From positions 89,527 to 153,526 of the forward strand of contig RSEH01000101.1 of assembly GCA_006503475.1 (NCBI GenBank): DNA of 64,000 nucleotides. Reading direction: 5' to 3'. A program made the position numbers and the translations under genes. A model generated the notes under the pieces. That model saw nothing but the letters and a program-made list of their open reading frames with translations. It had not been told where the DNA came from and made no database searches. Shown piece by piece: positions 1-10,600 of the stretch. Positions within the stretch are counted from its first letter, which is position 1. Each line of letters opens with the position of its first letter. Source of the DNA: Stentor roeselii. Lineage: Eukaryota; Ciliophora; Heterotrichea; Heterotrichida; Stentoridae.

Positions 1-2784
1 AAACTTTTACTTGATGCGAGTGACTGTCAAAGTCGGGGCAGTTCACGAGGAGGTCATCTTTGTCAAAAGGAAAAATGCCTTGAGGACTTTTTAGACCGTT
101 CTTCAGATCAACTTGATAAAAACTTTAAACATTTTGAAGACATGATTGGGTCTTTTTCTGTATTGACTACAGGAAAGCAGGACGTGCATAACTTGAAAGA
201 GTGGTTCGGACATATGAAGGAGAAATACTTGAAAAATATCTCAAAAAACTCGGAAAATTTAGAAGATCGGAGAAAAATTTTAGAAAATTTCGATATTATC
301 ATCAAAACCGCGATGAAAGAAATGATTAGGCAAATTTCTATTCAGAGCTCTGATCGAGGTGAGGTTTTAAGTGACTTGGCGAATTACTCGAATAAATACT
401 ATAAACTAAAAAACTTGCATGTTGTTCAAGACTTAAAAACGAAAGTCAGTCAACTGGACTTGAAGAATCAAGAGATTCTTAGTGAAAAGGAAAAAATGAT
501 GAAGGAAAACTCGATTATGATTAAACAGGTACTTTTTAATCAGCTTACTTTTGAACTTGAAAGCAAAAAATCTACTCTTGTGATGAAACAGGTGGAAATA
601 GAAAGATTGAACGACCATATTAAAAGACTCAAAGCTGATAAGGTTTATAGGATAAAAAAAGAACTAGAAACTTACAACCAGATGCTTAGAACTTTCAAGG
701 AAAGAGAAAACCTTAAAGAAGACCCTAGTTTCAAACACGATGAACTCAAAGTGAAAAAGAAAATGCAAGAAGCAAACGAATCAATCAATCAAATCATCCT
801 AGCAAAAATGAAACTTGTAGAAAAAACTCACAAGGATCAAAATATTGCCTCAGAATCAATTGAAGAACCTTTTAAAGATCAAGAGATTCAAGCAATTCTT
901 AAAGTTGAGACTATTGAAAAGTCTTTTCAAGTTCAAGTAGAAAAAATTGATATTGAAGTTGAAACTGATGAACTTGTTGATTTTGTCAGTTTTCAGTCTA
1001 ATGAAAGTTCTTCACAAATTGAACTTCAAAATGAAAAAACTAGGGTTTTCAAATTTAGGCTGAAAATGGAAAAAGCATGTCAAACTGATAGCAGACTTCT
1101 TATTGAAAATATGAAGAAGGAAGAAGAAGATTTGATTAACTGGATGGTGAAGGATAGACAAGAGTACTTGAAAGGTATACAAAGACAAATATTGGTACAA
1201 AAACTTGAACTTAGCAAAGTTAAAGGAAAAGTTGTGCAAAGTCGGGTTAATTTAGGAGATTCTCTTAATTTTGACATGAAAAGTGGGTCAGATGGTAGTT
1301 CAAGTTATATTGTTGATGATGAAATGATTGACTCAGAAATTGAAAATTTGAGAAATCTTGGGATTATTGGTAATGAAATAGAAATAGACTCTTGGAAGCA
1401 TGGCTATTTCTTCGGATTCGATAAAGGAAAAATCGAAGGTTTCGGCGAAGGTGAAAAACTAGGTTTCGAAAAATCTGAACTCGAAAAAGACATGCAGCTT
1501 TCTTTCGACTCTTCTCAAATCGAGCTGAAAATCCCAAGAAAAAGTATAAGAAAAGCAACAATAGCAATCGAAGACATGAGAAAGTCAAGAAAAGTAACAA
1601 AATTCCAAGAATTCCACTTCCAAAGAAAAAACGTGAAAAGTGAAACAGTAGTAGGAGTAAACAAAAGAAACCTATTAGAAAGTTTTTTATCTGAACCAAT
1701 CTCAAACATAGTAAAATCCTCAAAAATGAGTAAAAAACTAGTGCTAAAGACAATATCCGGCATTTATTCATCTGCAATTGCAAAAAAAACTACTTTAATC
1801 GAACTTGCCGATTTCACATATGACGAGATTTTTTCAAAGTACAGTCAAAAAATGATGGTGGGGAAGAAGTACCTCGAGTTTGTAGCTGCTCTTTTGAAAT
1901 ACCCAGATTCAAGGCGCGTTATGACTTTTGTGAAGCTTTTCGGTATAGGAAAAAAATTGGGATTAGAAGATTATATTCGGCCTAAGGAGTCTTTTGCTTT
2001 TACTGTTAATCTTCTTGATAAGATTTCGAAGTCAAGCCTGGGAATCATTATCGATGCTGATGAAACATCTGATTATCAGTTTATTCCGACAATACGAGCC
2101 TTGGAATGCACGAAAGAAGTGATTTGTCCTTATGTTGACAGCAACAAACTTCAGTCAATTCTAGATTTTATTACAACGAAATCTTTTCTTGATCCAAAAA
2201 AAATCAATAAATCAGGGATTATCAGTCAAGAGCTTCTTGTCGATTTTTTACTTGATGAGCTGAACCTGCACTACAAGACCTACCTGACCCATCTTTCCGA
2301 GTTATTCAAAGCATCAAGCCTAAAAATTTCAACACAAGTCTACAAAAAAGACCTAATTACCCTATTAAAGCACATAAATCCACAGAAATTTGAAGCAATC
2401 GTAGGTAACAACGACCCGATTGATCTTCTAAACAAGTTCTGCAAATCTGGTAATGAAAAATATGAAGATATTGAAAAAATACAGGATTTATGTGTTCACT
2501 TCGGATTCTTGAACATCCATGACACTTCCGCTCTCTGGAATGATGAACTAGAAGATTTTCCTGCTTTAGTTGAAAAAGACATTCAGAATAACCAGCAAGT
2601 CTTTGATAAGCTGTTCAAAGATTGGAAAGAAATAGGACTTGATGAGGAGTATTCCAGGATTTTACTTGAAAAGTTAGAAGGATTTAGCAAGACTTCTGAT
2701 TTTGACTCAAAGTATCTGAATGTTGCTTGGAAGGCATTTCTTAAAGAAGTAAAAAGACTCACTGGGGCTGAGACTCAAGAGTAA
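1..2784 (+). CDS. Coiled-coil protein, 5'-partial (unknown function)
   Basis: The frame is open from base 1, so the gene enters from outside the window; the first ATG in frame is at 142, but nothing marks it as the true start. About 927 codons are visible, ending in TAA. The N-terminal half is rich in Lys, Glu and Leu with heptad-like spacing, suggesting coiled coil. A short Gly/Phe-rich stretch (near residue 420 from the ATG at 142) repeats a GxxxGF pattern. The C-terminal ~330 residues are more globular, with a hydrophobic helical pattern (for example the segment starting KKYLEFVAALL). No catalytic motif or known domain is recognised. A structural role is inferred from composition only. The next gene on the same strand begins 58 nt downstream. 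Confidence 0.8.
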   Translation, partial: KLLLDASDCQSRGSSRGGHLCQKEKCLEDFLDRSSDQLDKNFKHFEDMIGSFSVLTTGKQDVHNLKEWFGHMKEKYLKNISKNSENLEDRRKILENFDIIIKTAMKEMIRQISIQSSDRGEVLSDLANYSNKYYKLKNLHVVQDLKTKVSQLDLKNQEILSEKEKMMKENSIMIKQVLFNQLTFELESKKSTLVMKQVEIERLNDHIKRLKADKVYRIKKELETYNQMLRTFKERENLKEDPSFKHDELKVKKKMQEANESINQIILAKMKLVEKTHKDQNIASESIEEPFKDQEIQAILKVETIEKSFQVQVEKIDIEVETDELVDFVSFQSNESSSQIELQNEKTRVFKFRLKMEKACQTDSRLLIENMKKEEEDLINWMVKDRQEYLKGIQRQILVQKLELSKVKGKVVQSRVNLGDSLNFDMKSGSDGSSSYIVDDEMIDSEIENLRNLGIIGNEIEIDSWKHGYFFGFDKGKIEGFGEGEKLGFEKSELEKDMQLSFDSSQIELKIPRKSIRKATIAIEDMRKSRKVTKFQEFHFQRKNVKSETVVGVNKRNLLESFLSEPISNIVKSSKMSKKLVLKTISGIYSSAIAKKTTLIELADFTYDEIFSKYSQKMMVGKKYLEFVAALLKYPDSRRVMTFVKLFGIGKKLGLEDYIRPKESFAFTVNLLDKISKSSLGIIIDADETSDYQFIPTIRALECTKEVICPYVDSNKLQSILDFITTKSFLDPKKINKSGIISQELLVDFLLDELNLHYKTYLTHLSELFKASSLKISTQVYKKDLITLLKHINPQKFEAIVGNNDPIDLLNKFCKSGNEKYEDIEKIQDLCVHFGFLNIHDTSALWNDELEDFPALVEKDIQNNQQVFDKLFKDWKEIGLDEEYSRILLEKLEGFSKTSDFDSKYLNVAWKAFLKEVKRLTGAETQE

Positions 2785-2842
2785 TTTTTCAGTAATTAGT
2801 GCATGGTTAGTTATTATGATAAATTTATGAAATAATTAGTGA

Positions 2843-3520
2843 ATGGAACTGATTTTTAACACTCGTCAATCTGAAATCAATGTCATTCAACAATTCAGAA
2901 ATTCAGTCAAAGTTACTTTTGATCAGGATATCGAGAAACTAAAGATGATTTATTCATCATTTGATTCAATTATCTCTAAATATGTAGAAGATTTGGAAAA
3001 AGAAAAAAAAATCATAAAACCTCCTCCTTTTTGCAGCGAGTGTTGTATTTTATGCTACAACAAAGGCGAAATCGCTATAAATTCATCATCCTTCCACAAA
3101 ATCTGCAAACTGTGTCAAGGTTTAAACATAAAAAAAAATCTAATTTGCAATCACTGCAACTCATCAGTAAAGATCACAAAATTCCAACCTAAAGAATGTA
3201 CCTGTTCAATCCAGCACTTTCACTTACTCCTCACAATTCTAACCAAAACTGAAAATATCTGCAAGCCAATAGAACCAAGAACTTTGCCAAAACTTTTAAT
3301 TCCTGTATCTTCTCTCTTCGAATTTCTATCAAAATTTAATCAAATTCAAAATCCAGCTCCAAAAATCCCGAATCCAAAACTATCCTTACCAAGACCAAAC
3401 TCGAATCTTCCTAATGCAAACAGAAACGATTCAAGACATTCAATGAAAAATTTGAACTTAAGGACAAGTTCTACCACCTCATTTCCACCCAAATTAATCA
3501 AAACAACCCATTACAAATAA
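2843..3520 (+). CDS. Cys-rich putative zinc-binding protein, 225 aa
   Basis: The N-terminal ~60 residues are helical and charged. A cluster of Cys pairs follows from residue 64: CSECC, CYNKG, then CKLC, CNHC and CTC with interspersed His (SFHKIC, IQHFH). The spacing resembles paired zinc knuckles or a degenerate RING or LIM-like domain, but no family is recognised. The C-terminal ~70 residues are Pro/Asn/Ser-rich and probably disordered. The TAA stop is only 2 nt before the ATG of the uS9m gene, one of the tightest junctions in the window. Metal binding is inferred from the CxxC pairs. Confidence 0.75.
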   Translation: MELIFNTRQSEINVIQQFRNSVKVTFDQDIEKLKMIYSSFDSIISKYVEDLEKEKKIIKPPPFCSECCILCYNKGEIAINSSSFHKICKLCQGLNIKKNLICNHCNSSVKITKFQPKECTCSIQHFHLLLTILTKTENICKPIEPRTLPKLLIPVSSLFEFLSKFNQIQNPAPKIPNPKLSLPRPNSNLPNANRNDSRHSMKNLNLRTSSTTSFPPKLIKTTHYK

Positions 3521-3522
3521 AT

Positions 3523-5448
3523 ATGAGTTTAAGGCTTCTAAGAACTCAGAGGTACTTCGGCGAGCTTCACCAGATCTTCGCTACTAAACCGATTTACCCT
3601 GATGAACCTGTCAAGCCAGTTAGTTTTTCTATCGGAGCGTCCTCTGCAAAGGGCATGCGAGACCGTCGGCTTCACTTGTTGCTGAAGAGGGACAAGATGA
3701 ATGCATCACTGAAACAATACATCTACGGAATCAATGAAAATAACAAAGTCTTTGAAGAACCTCAAGAAGTCCTAAGAGATGATCTAACAGAAACACAAAG
3801 AATCAATAAAATACTTTCATTTTTCAACTTGAAAATGGACCTTGATACGAAACTTATCAGTGGAATGGGATTTGATAGTATGATTAAAGTTGCTAAAGAG
3901 AAAAATATGATTGAAAAGAATCAAGATAAACTTAGGGATATTTGGATCAATCTTGGATTTTATTCACCGGAAAAAGTTATTTCGGCTGTTCCTGGGATTG
4001 AGTTGGGAGATTCTGCTGAAAAAATCAATCGGAGGATTTATACTAATCGACATAAAATCACTCCTCCTCCTTATAAAGGAATTTTTAATGAAAGGGATCC
4101 GAGAAGTGAAGTTCTTGATTTGGAAGAGCCTGAGTTCTTTTCGGCTTCTTCAGAGGATATTGAAGAGGAAAATCTTGGCTTGATTGGGCTTAAAAAAGCG
4201 AAAGAAAAGTATGCGGAACAATTACATCAGAATGGGGATATTGATTCGGACGTTTTTACGGGTGGATCTTCACAGTATGAAAATGATTTCAAGGAAGATA
4301 AAATTGACGATATTTTCGATAAAATAAAACCAATCAATCCTATAAAAGCAAGAACTTTTTTAAAAAGTTTGAATATGCGAGATTCTAATATAATCAACCA
4401 CAATATCAAGACAGCCGGCCGACTGACAAAAAAATTACTAAAGGATAGTCTTCAACCTACATTTAAAATGATGGACAAGGATGATTATTTAAAGCAAGTC
4501 GACATGGAATATCATGTAAATAAGACATACGGACCTGTGCCGAGTTTCGCTGAAATTGTTGCAGAAGCTGAGGAAATCATCTTAAATAGCCCTGAGGCTT
4601 ATAAAGTATACCTTGTGGATGAGTATAAGAAAAATGTGCATTTTGAACCTAGGTATTTAGGAAAAGAGGTATCTGTTGAGGAATATCATTGGAGCTTCAT
4701 GCCTAAAAGAGAAGAAGCTCTATTTCCAGGATTTCTTACTGGGAAATACCCTTTTCGTCAAAGTCCGAATGTTTTGAAAAACTTTGAAAGTATTGTGAAT
4801 TCACATGATAGTAAAGGCTATTTTCCTGAAAAAAAAGATCTCAGTCGAAAGTCTCTGTCTTTAATGAAAAAGGATCCGAGTCATGAACATTATTTGAAAA
4901 ATCACTTGATGATGTGGATTGATGACTATAGGAAATTTATTAATTTTGGTGGATTTGGAAATCAGCACAAGACCATTCCAATGGTTCCATGGGAATATTT
5001 AAAACTTCAAAAGCCAAACCAACTAAAGGTAAAACGAGAATCAAAAGTAGCGATAGATGAAGAAGGTTACGTCTCATCAACCGGCAAAAGAAAAACCGCG
5101 CGAGCAAAGGCATCAGTCCGAAACGGTACGGGTATAATAACAATAAACGGAAAGAACATGGTTCATTATTGTCCAGATCTTATATCAAGAGACAGAATAG
5201 TCCGACCTTTAATGGTTTCAAAGCTGGTCGGCCTTATCGACGTGAAGGCTGAAGTCCACGGAGGAGGTTTCATGGGCCAAAGCTTTGCCTTAAGACAAGC
5301 GATTTCAAAGGCACTTATAAGGTACATCCCTGAATGTAGTAAAATCATCTGCTCATCAGGGCTAATCGAAAGAGACCCAAGACAAGTGGAGAGAAAGAAG
5401 ACGAGTAAGCACAAGGCAAGAAAATCTTACACTTTTGTTAAGCGTTAA
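3523..5448 (+). CDS. MRPS9: Mitochondrial ribosomal protein uS9m
   Basis: Residues ~515-641 form a complete uS9 domain: the GKRKTARA start, the loop with GGG (VHGGGFMGQ), the RQAISKAL helix, the RDPRQVERKK segment and the basic tail ending SYTFVKR, which in bacterial uS9 reaches toward the decoding centre. The product is therefore a small-subunit ribosomal protein; bacterial-type spacing and the long extension point to the mitochondrial rather than cytosolic ribosome. The ~510-residue N-terminal extension is unusually long: bacterial uS9 is about 130 residues and animal MRPS9 about 400. The extension begins MSLRLLRTQRYFG, a plausible mitochondrial presequence. The start lies 2 nt after the upstream stop, inside ATAAATATG. 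Confidence 0.93.
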   Translation: MSLRLLRTQRYFGELHQIFATKPIYPDEPVKPVSFSIGASSAKGMRDRRLHLLLKRDKMNASLKQYIYGINENNKVFEEPQEVLRDDLTETQRINKILSFFNLKMDLDTKLISGMGFDSMIKVAKEKNMIEKNQDKLRDIWINLGFYSPEKVISAVPGIELGDSAEKINRRIYTNRHKITPPPYKGIFNERDPRSEVLDLEEPEFFSASSEDIEEENLGLIGLKKAKEKYAEQLHQNGDIDSDVFTGGSSQYENDFKEDKIDDIFDKIKPINPIKARTFLKSLNMRDSNIINHNIKTAGRLTKKLLKDSLQPTFKMMDKDDYLKQVDMEYHVNKTYGPVPSFAEIVAEAEEIILNSPEAYKVYLVDEYKKNVHFEPRYLGKEVSVEEYHWSFMPKREEALFPGFLTGKYPFRQSPNVLKNFESIVNSHDSKGYFPEKKDLSRKSLSLMKKDPSHEHYLKNHLMMWIDDYRKFINFGGFGNQHKTIPMVPWEYLKLQKPNQLKVKRESKVAIDEEGYVSSTGKRKTARAKASVRNGTGIITINGKNMVHYCPDLISRDRIVRPLMVSKLVGLIDVKAEVHGGGFMGQSFALRQAISKALIRYIPECSKIICSSGLIERDPRQVERKKTSKHKARKSYTFVKR

Positions 5449-5504
5449 CCGCTAATAGGATATTCTCTAAAAGCCTTCTCATTATTCCCACCATTCAAAT
5501 CGCT

Positions 5505-6053
5505 TTACCTCTGCAAGGCTCTTCTTAATTTAATTATTATTATCACGAAGACCACTATTGCAGCAAGACCTCCACCGAACATTGTCCAAGGAAAAGCCTT
5601 TTTCGGTATTTTAGGTTGATAAGCTTTTAGGTCATGACGAGCGAATTCATCTTTTTCTACTACAAGTCTTTGGCTTTCTTCTTTTTTCTCCTCTTGCTGT
5701 TCTTTAGGTTCAGCCTCTGGAGGTTTGAAGATCGTGATGGTGAAAAGACTGGAGTCTTGTAATTTATACTCGAACTTTAAAGAATTGTCTTCTTTTACTT
5801 TAGCCTCATTTTTCTTGGCTTCTTGAAACCTTGAAACTGCATTTCTGAACTTTTTGATGCCGACGTTGGTTTTTTTAGGAGAGTCTTGACTTTTCTTGAT
5901 AAGTTCAAAAGAGTCTTTGCTTTCATTGCTTTCAGTTTCTGAACCTTTCTGAAGACCTTTTTCGGTTAAAGGGATGAGAGGGTCAGAGTCGACTGAATAG
6001 GAAAGAGGCAGGTTATCTAAAAAATTCGAGGGATTATTTTTGGGGTCTTCCAT
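5505..6053 (-). CDS. Tail-anchored membrane protein, 182 aa
   Basis: The first ~150 residues are acidic/basic, low in hydrophobics and likely disordered or coiled. A single hydrophobic segment near the C-terminus (WTMFGGGLAAIVVFVIIIIK) is followed by only a short basic tail (LRRALQR), the layout of a tail-anchored protein with its N-terminus in the cytosol. No signal peptide is seen. A short region around residue 95 (EYKLQDSSLFTITIFKPP) looks beta-like, but no family is recognised. It is convergent with uS9m (56 nt between stops) and is the last gene of an eight-gene minus-strand run. Confidence 0.75.
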   Translation of the reverse strand: MEDPKNNPSNFLDNLPLSYSVDSDPLIPLTEKGLQKGSETESNESKDSFELIKKSQDSPKKTNVGIKKFRNAVSRFQEAKKNEAKVKEDNSLKFEYKLQDSSLFTITIFKPPEAEPKEQQEEKKEESQRLVVEKDEFARHDLKAYQPKIPKKAFPWTMFGGGLAAIVVFVIIIIKLRRALQR

Positions 6054-6117
6054 TGGTAGAGAGCCTTCTTTATACCATTTTCAAGAGATTTCCTATCTAA
6101 GCCTTTAAATATTTCAT

Positions 6118-7602
6118 CTACAACATTCGCTTTTTACGCATTTCTTGTTCGAACTCTTGATGAATCTCTTGGATTGTCTTGACTTCTTCTTTAAAATTCT
6201 TCTTCCATGAGTTGTTCCTTTCATCTATCAAGTCCATGATCTTAAATCGAATCTTGGCAGTCAAAGAGTCGATCTTTAAAATCTCTGTCAAAGACTTGAA
6301 GATCTTTTCAGTTTCTTTTTGAAGTTTTAGCCTTTCAAAGCTACTTCCTCCAGTGGACAATAGAATGCAAGCGCCTTCTAACTTGTTTTCATCAACAGCT
6401 TCTTTAGAAATCAGATGTTCTGCACAGTTAAGAATTACTTTAGAAGTAATAAGACCAACTTTAAATAGTTCTCCAATAAACCTAACGTTTCCCAATGTTT
6501 TTTTCTTGTTCTGCTCTTTTTTCACCTCGATCTGGTCAGGTGGTAGGTTTGAGTAGTTTTCATCAGGATTTGAAGTAAAAGCTTGTTGACACCTTTCAAG
6601 AAGTTCGTATTTAAAAAGGTTTCTTTTGACGAAGTTCGGGTCATTTTCGAGTTCTGCGAAAACATATCCTTCGAACCTTTCCTTAAGAAATTTACACAAA
6701 TTGGCATAGGTCTGGGTGTACTTGACCTCTGACCAGGCCTTATCAAATATACATTCAACTAAAAAGATCAAGTTATTCGTGGTTTGCTTTCCAATGTCCA
6801 ATAACTGTTCTTGTAATTTTTCTAAATTCGTTGGTAGGACTTTGTTCAAGGTGCTCTTGATGGACCTTTTGATTTTATCATGTTCTTCTTTATTTCCAGT
6901 GATTTTCATCTTGTAAGCCTTAGCTTTCGAACTGATTTTTTCCTCTTCTTCTGTCTTCGGCTTCCTCCAAACGACAGTCGCGATTATTTCAGCTTCGTTG
7001 TCCCTCCAGTCGCCGCCTTTAAACCCTTCTTTATTTTTCCCTCTTCTCTTAGAACTGACAGTATTCATGACACGTCCAGCAAAATCCTTAACATATTCAG
7101 GAACCTTTTCAAACAAAGGATCCCCTCGAATTTCTTTATAGATACTCGAGATATCTTCAATCGAATACACATTTTTCACATCAACTTTAACCAAAACATC
7201 AGAAATTTTGATAGAAAAGTCCTCATCAACCAATTCACGATTGTGTATAATAAAAATCGGTTCATCAAACTTCTCATCAGGTAAATTTTCAGGCACATAT
7301 TCATTAATTTTTTCAGCTTTAAAACTAGGAATGTCTTTCGGTCCAGGTATTTTCGACATTTCGAAGACAGGTGCTTCTGAATTAAGGTTTCCTTTTATAG
7401 TTGGTTGAAAGTCAGAAGCCATTGCGTTGAGAGACTTGACAACAGGGATGTCCGCCAAGTCTGTCTTGACCGGAGCAGTCGGAGTGAATTCAACTGCTGA
7501 GGACTTGAGTCCTGAGTCGTTGATGGGGTACCTGTGAGAATAGGACCGATCTTGGTAGCCTCTGCCCCTGACGGGGTGGCTCGGGTAGAAAGATTGATAC
7601 AT
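6118..7602 (-). CDS. MIF4G-domain protein, eIF4G-like
   Basis: Residues ~240-470 match the MIF4G HEAT-repeat fold of eIF4G: the opening KSTLNKVLPTNLEKL, the YANLCKFLKERF helix, NLFKYELLERCQQAF, then the helix pair around RFIGELFKVGLIT and the CILLSTGG segment. In eIF4G this domain binds eIF4A and recruits mRNA to the 40S subunit. At 494 residues the protein is much shorter than animal eIF4GI, closer to short protist eIF4G or eIFiso4G forms. The N-terminus (YQSFYPSHPVRGRGY) is Arg/Gly/Tyr-rich. No clear YxxxxL-phi eIF4E-binding site was found, so it could be another MIF4G factor. The ATG lies in AATAAATG, 19 nt after the upstream stop. Confidence 0.85.
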   Translation of the reverse strand: MYQSFYPSHPVRGRGYQDRSYSHRYPINDSGLKSSAVEFTPTAPVKTDLADIPVVKSLNAMASDFQPTIKGNLNSEAPVFEMSKIPGPKDIPSFKAEKINEYVPENLPDEKFDEPIFIIHNRELVDEDFSIKISDVLVKVDVKNVYSIEDISSIYKEIRGDPLFEKVPEYVKDFAGRVMNTVSSKRRGKNKEGFKGGDWRDNEAEIIATVVWRKPKTEEEEKISSKAKAYKMKITGNKEEHDKIKRSIKSTLNKVLPTNLEKLQEQLLDIGKQTTNNLIFLVECIFDKAWSEVKYTQTYANLCKFLKERFEGYVFAELENDPNFVKRNLFKYELLERCQQAFTSNPDENYSNLPPDQIEVKKEQNKKKTLGNVRFIGELFKVGLITSKVILNCAEHLISKEAVDENKLEGACILLSTGGSSFERLKLQKETEKIFKSLTEILKIDSLTAKIRFKIMDLIDERNNSWKKNFKEEVKTIQEIHQEFEQEMRKKRML

Positions 7603-7621
7603 TTATTAATCTCATATTTAG

Positions 7622-10600
7622 TTAAACTTCTGGGAATTTTATGGAACTTTTTTCCATGTAGTAGGTTTTTATTCGTGAGTTTGAAACCTTCGCGTAGACG
7701 TCCTCGTCCCGGTTGAAGGTAAAGGCTTGAGGCCAGTGGTTGTGAAGGATTTCCATTGTGGATTCACTTACTTTTACACAACCTGCCTTACCGCTGCTTT
7801 CCATTTTGTTGGCGATGTAGACACTCACACCGTAGATGTCGTATCTTACTATGCTTGTACCTGCTATGCCCCCGATTAGGTTACCCGTGTGCATACCTAT
7901 TCGCATGTTTAGCTCTGTGTTGTTTTCTTTGTTTTTTCTTTTTATTATTTCTACAAGTTCTAAGGCGAAATTCGCTAAACGGAAACATTCGTTGTTCTCG
8001 CTTCGTGGTCTTACACCTGTGTAACCCATAGCTACGTAACAGTCCCCAATAGTATGAACTTTATAAACCTCCAGCTCTTTACACTTTTTATCAAATTCCT
8101 GAAAGAGTTCAGAGAGCATATTAACAACTTCATTCGGTTTCTTATTAGCAGACCAGGCAGTAAACCCAACAATATCAGCATACAACAAAGTGACCTGAGA
8201 GATACTTTCAGTGACCGAAATATAATCCCTCATATTTTCATAAGCATTTTTCGGCATCATTTCAGCAAGAAGAGCTTCAGACTTATCAATTTTCTTCAAA
8301 GCAGCTTTTTTAAGAGTAGTGAAAACTCTTAATTTATTTTCACGAGTATAAACCGAAAATAATAAAATAATGAAAAATGTTAAACTCGCTAGAATTTGAA
8401 GTATCCAGTTAGAATGTCTTGTGACACTCGCGAAGATGACCTGTGCTAAGACAGCGAAACAAGTGATTGATTTTAAGTTCTTGAATAAAAGATGACTGCA
8501 GTGGGCAGCTTGAAGCATATGATAAATATATTTGATGAAGATAAGCTCGTGATGCAGGTCTTCTCTACTGAAACGAAAAACTGCTCCAATGATGAAAACG
8601 ATGACCATAGTCCAACAAAACCATAACTTTTTATAATGTTTTTCAAGAAAATGCATCAAGACAATGACCACTGCAAGTTCAAGCACTAGTTTAATCACTC
8701 CTTCAAAATCTTGACTCTCATCAAGAGCCAACTTGATGATATTTAAAACTATCAGCAAAGTATTACAAATCACTCTAAAAAAAAGACCATATTTCACAAT
8801 AGGAAAAGTATTTTCACTAGTTTTGATTCGAAATTTACTTTCCTTTGCACTTTCTTTAAACCCAACAGAGAAAAAGTTAACTTTTTCAAGTCCCATTGTT
8901 TTTTTCTTAACAAACTCATTTCCAACAGCAACTTGTACTCCAAGTTCATCAATAAGACTAGATTTTCTTTTATTATTATCCTCATGAGCATTGTTCATCT
9001 GATAAAGCGTGATTTTTTTAGTAGTCCTGTGATTTCTCTTATGTTCAAGTGCAAATATCTTCGACATACTTCCAACAATAGACAAATTTTTCGTAGGTGA
9101 CTGTTCAGAGCTGATTTCAGGAACAGAAACCAAAAAAGTCTTCATAATTCCTTTTCCCTTAGCATCAACTTGGCTAGATTCAAGAGTTAATCCAGTTAAA
9201 TCACCAATAAGTTCCTTAGTTTCACTTGAAATCTGCAGGGTGTTAGGTGAAGGACATAAGCTCGCCATTCGGCTGGCAGTATTCACTGTATCCCCCACCA
9301 GAGAAAACTGCGGCTTATGAAATCCAACAACACCTGCAGTCACCGGTCCACTGTTAATCCCAATATTAAACTGAAGCACTTCTCGATTTTTCAAGTAAAT
9401 CTTTTCAGAATTCCTGATAATTGCCAAACCCATTTCAATACATCTCCGAGCGTGAGGAACACCTGTGTAATAAGGGTCCATCTCCACTTCAGAGTCCTGA
9501 AGACCTGCACAGGCCATGTAAGTCTTTCCAACTGTTTCTATTTTCGTGCACCCTGTCAGGGTGCAGATCTGGTCGAACTTTTGGTAAACTTCATCTAAAA
9601 AAGTTGCAAGTTCTTGAGGAGAGTAACTTTTTAATATGCTTTCAAAGTTGTAGATGTCACAAAAAATTACACTGATCACGCCTTGGTCGATTGAAATGTA
9701 CCTGATACCGTTTTCGACTCTTTTCATTACGAATGCTGGGAGAAGGTAGCTCAGGACACAGTTTCGCTTTGTTATCTCGACTTGAACTTTTTGAACAAGG
9801 ACGAATTCTTCACGTTTTGACTTGTCGATGTGGTATGCGATTAATGAAGAGGTGAAAAGAAGGCAGAGGTATACGATTGAGTAGTCAAAAATGTTGATCA
9901 CTGATAAAGAATTAGGTCCTTTTGAGGAAAATACGAAGGCAGAGATGATGACTGAGATTATACTGTTAGAAAGTGCTAAGATGTTCATTTCAAACCAGAA
10001 GTTACTGAAACCGATTAAATAGATCACAGGGAGATATGTTAACATTGGAAGACATGGCATTTCAAAAGCGACTTGTGAGATCAGGTAGAAAGTTTCTATT
10101 AGAAAGTAACTTAGGAATAGGTAAATCAAGGAATAAGTCTGGAAATTTAGGATCTTTGGGAGAAAAGTGCTGGATAACATTAAAAGACTTGAGAGAAGGT
10201 GGAATAGGATTGAACCTAGACCTGGCTTGTAATAGGAAAGTATGTAGATTGTGTAGATCATCGTTGAAAAACATGCAATCATCACGAATATTTTGAAGTC
10301 TTTAGCGTTTTCTGCTAGTTTGTCCATTTGGTATAGTCTTTCTCGTTGTTTTGAAAAGAATTTCAAGGTTTTGAAGTTTATTGCGTTGTCGTCGTATGTT
10401 GAATGGTTCACTAAATTTCCTGATTCTCGGTAAACACATTTTAGGGTTTTTTTGTACTGAGAAAGACGGTTGTCTAGTCGGAAACTAGCCGAGGGAGCCA
10501 TTTGTCTTACTTTTTCGATTATGCTTGGAAAGGAGAGGTATCGGAGTACCTTGAAACAGTAGATGACTAAGGAGTTGAATAGAACTGTCATGCAAAGATA

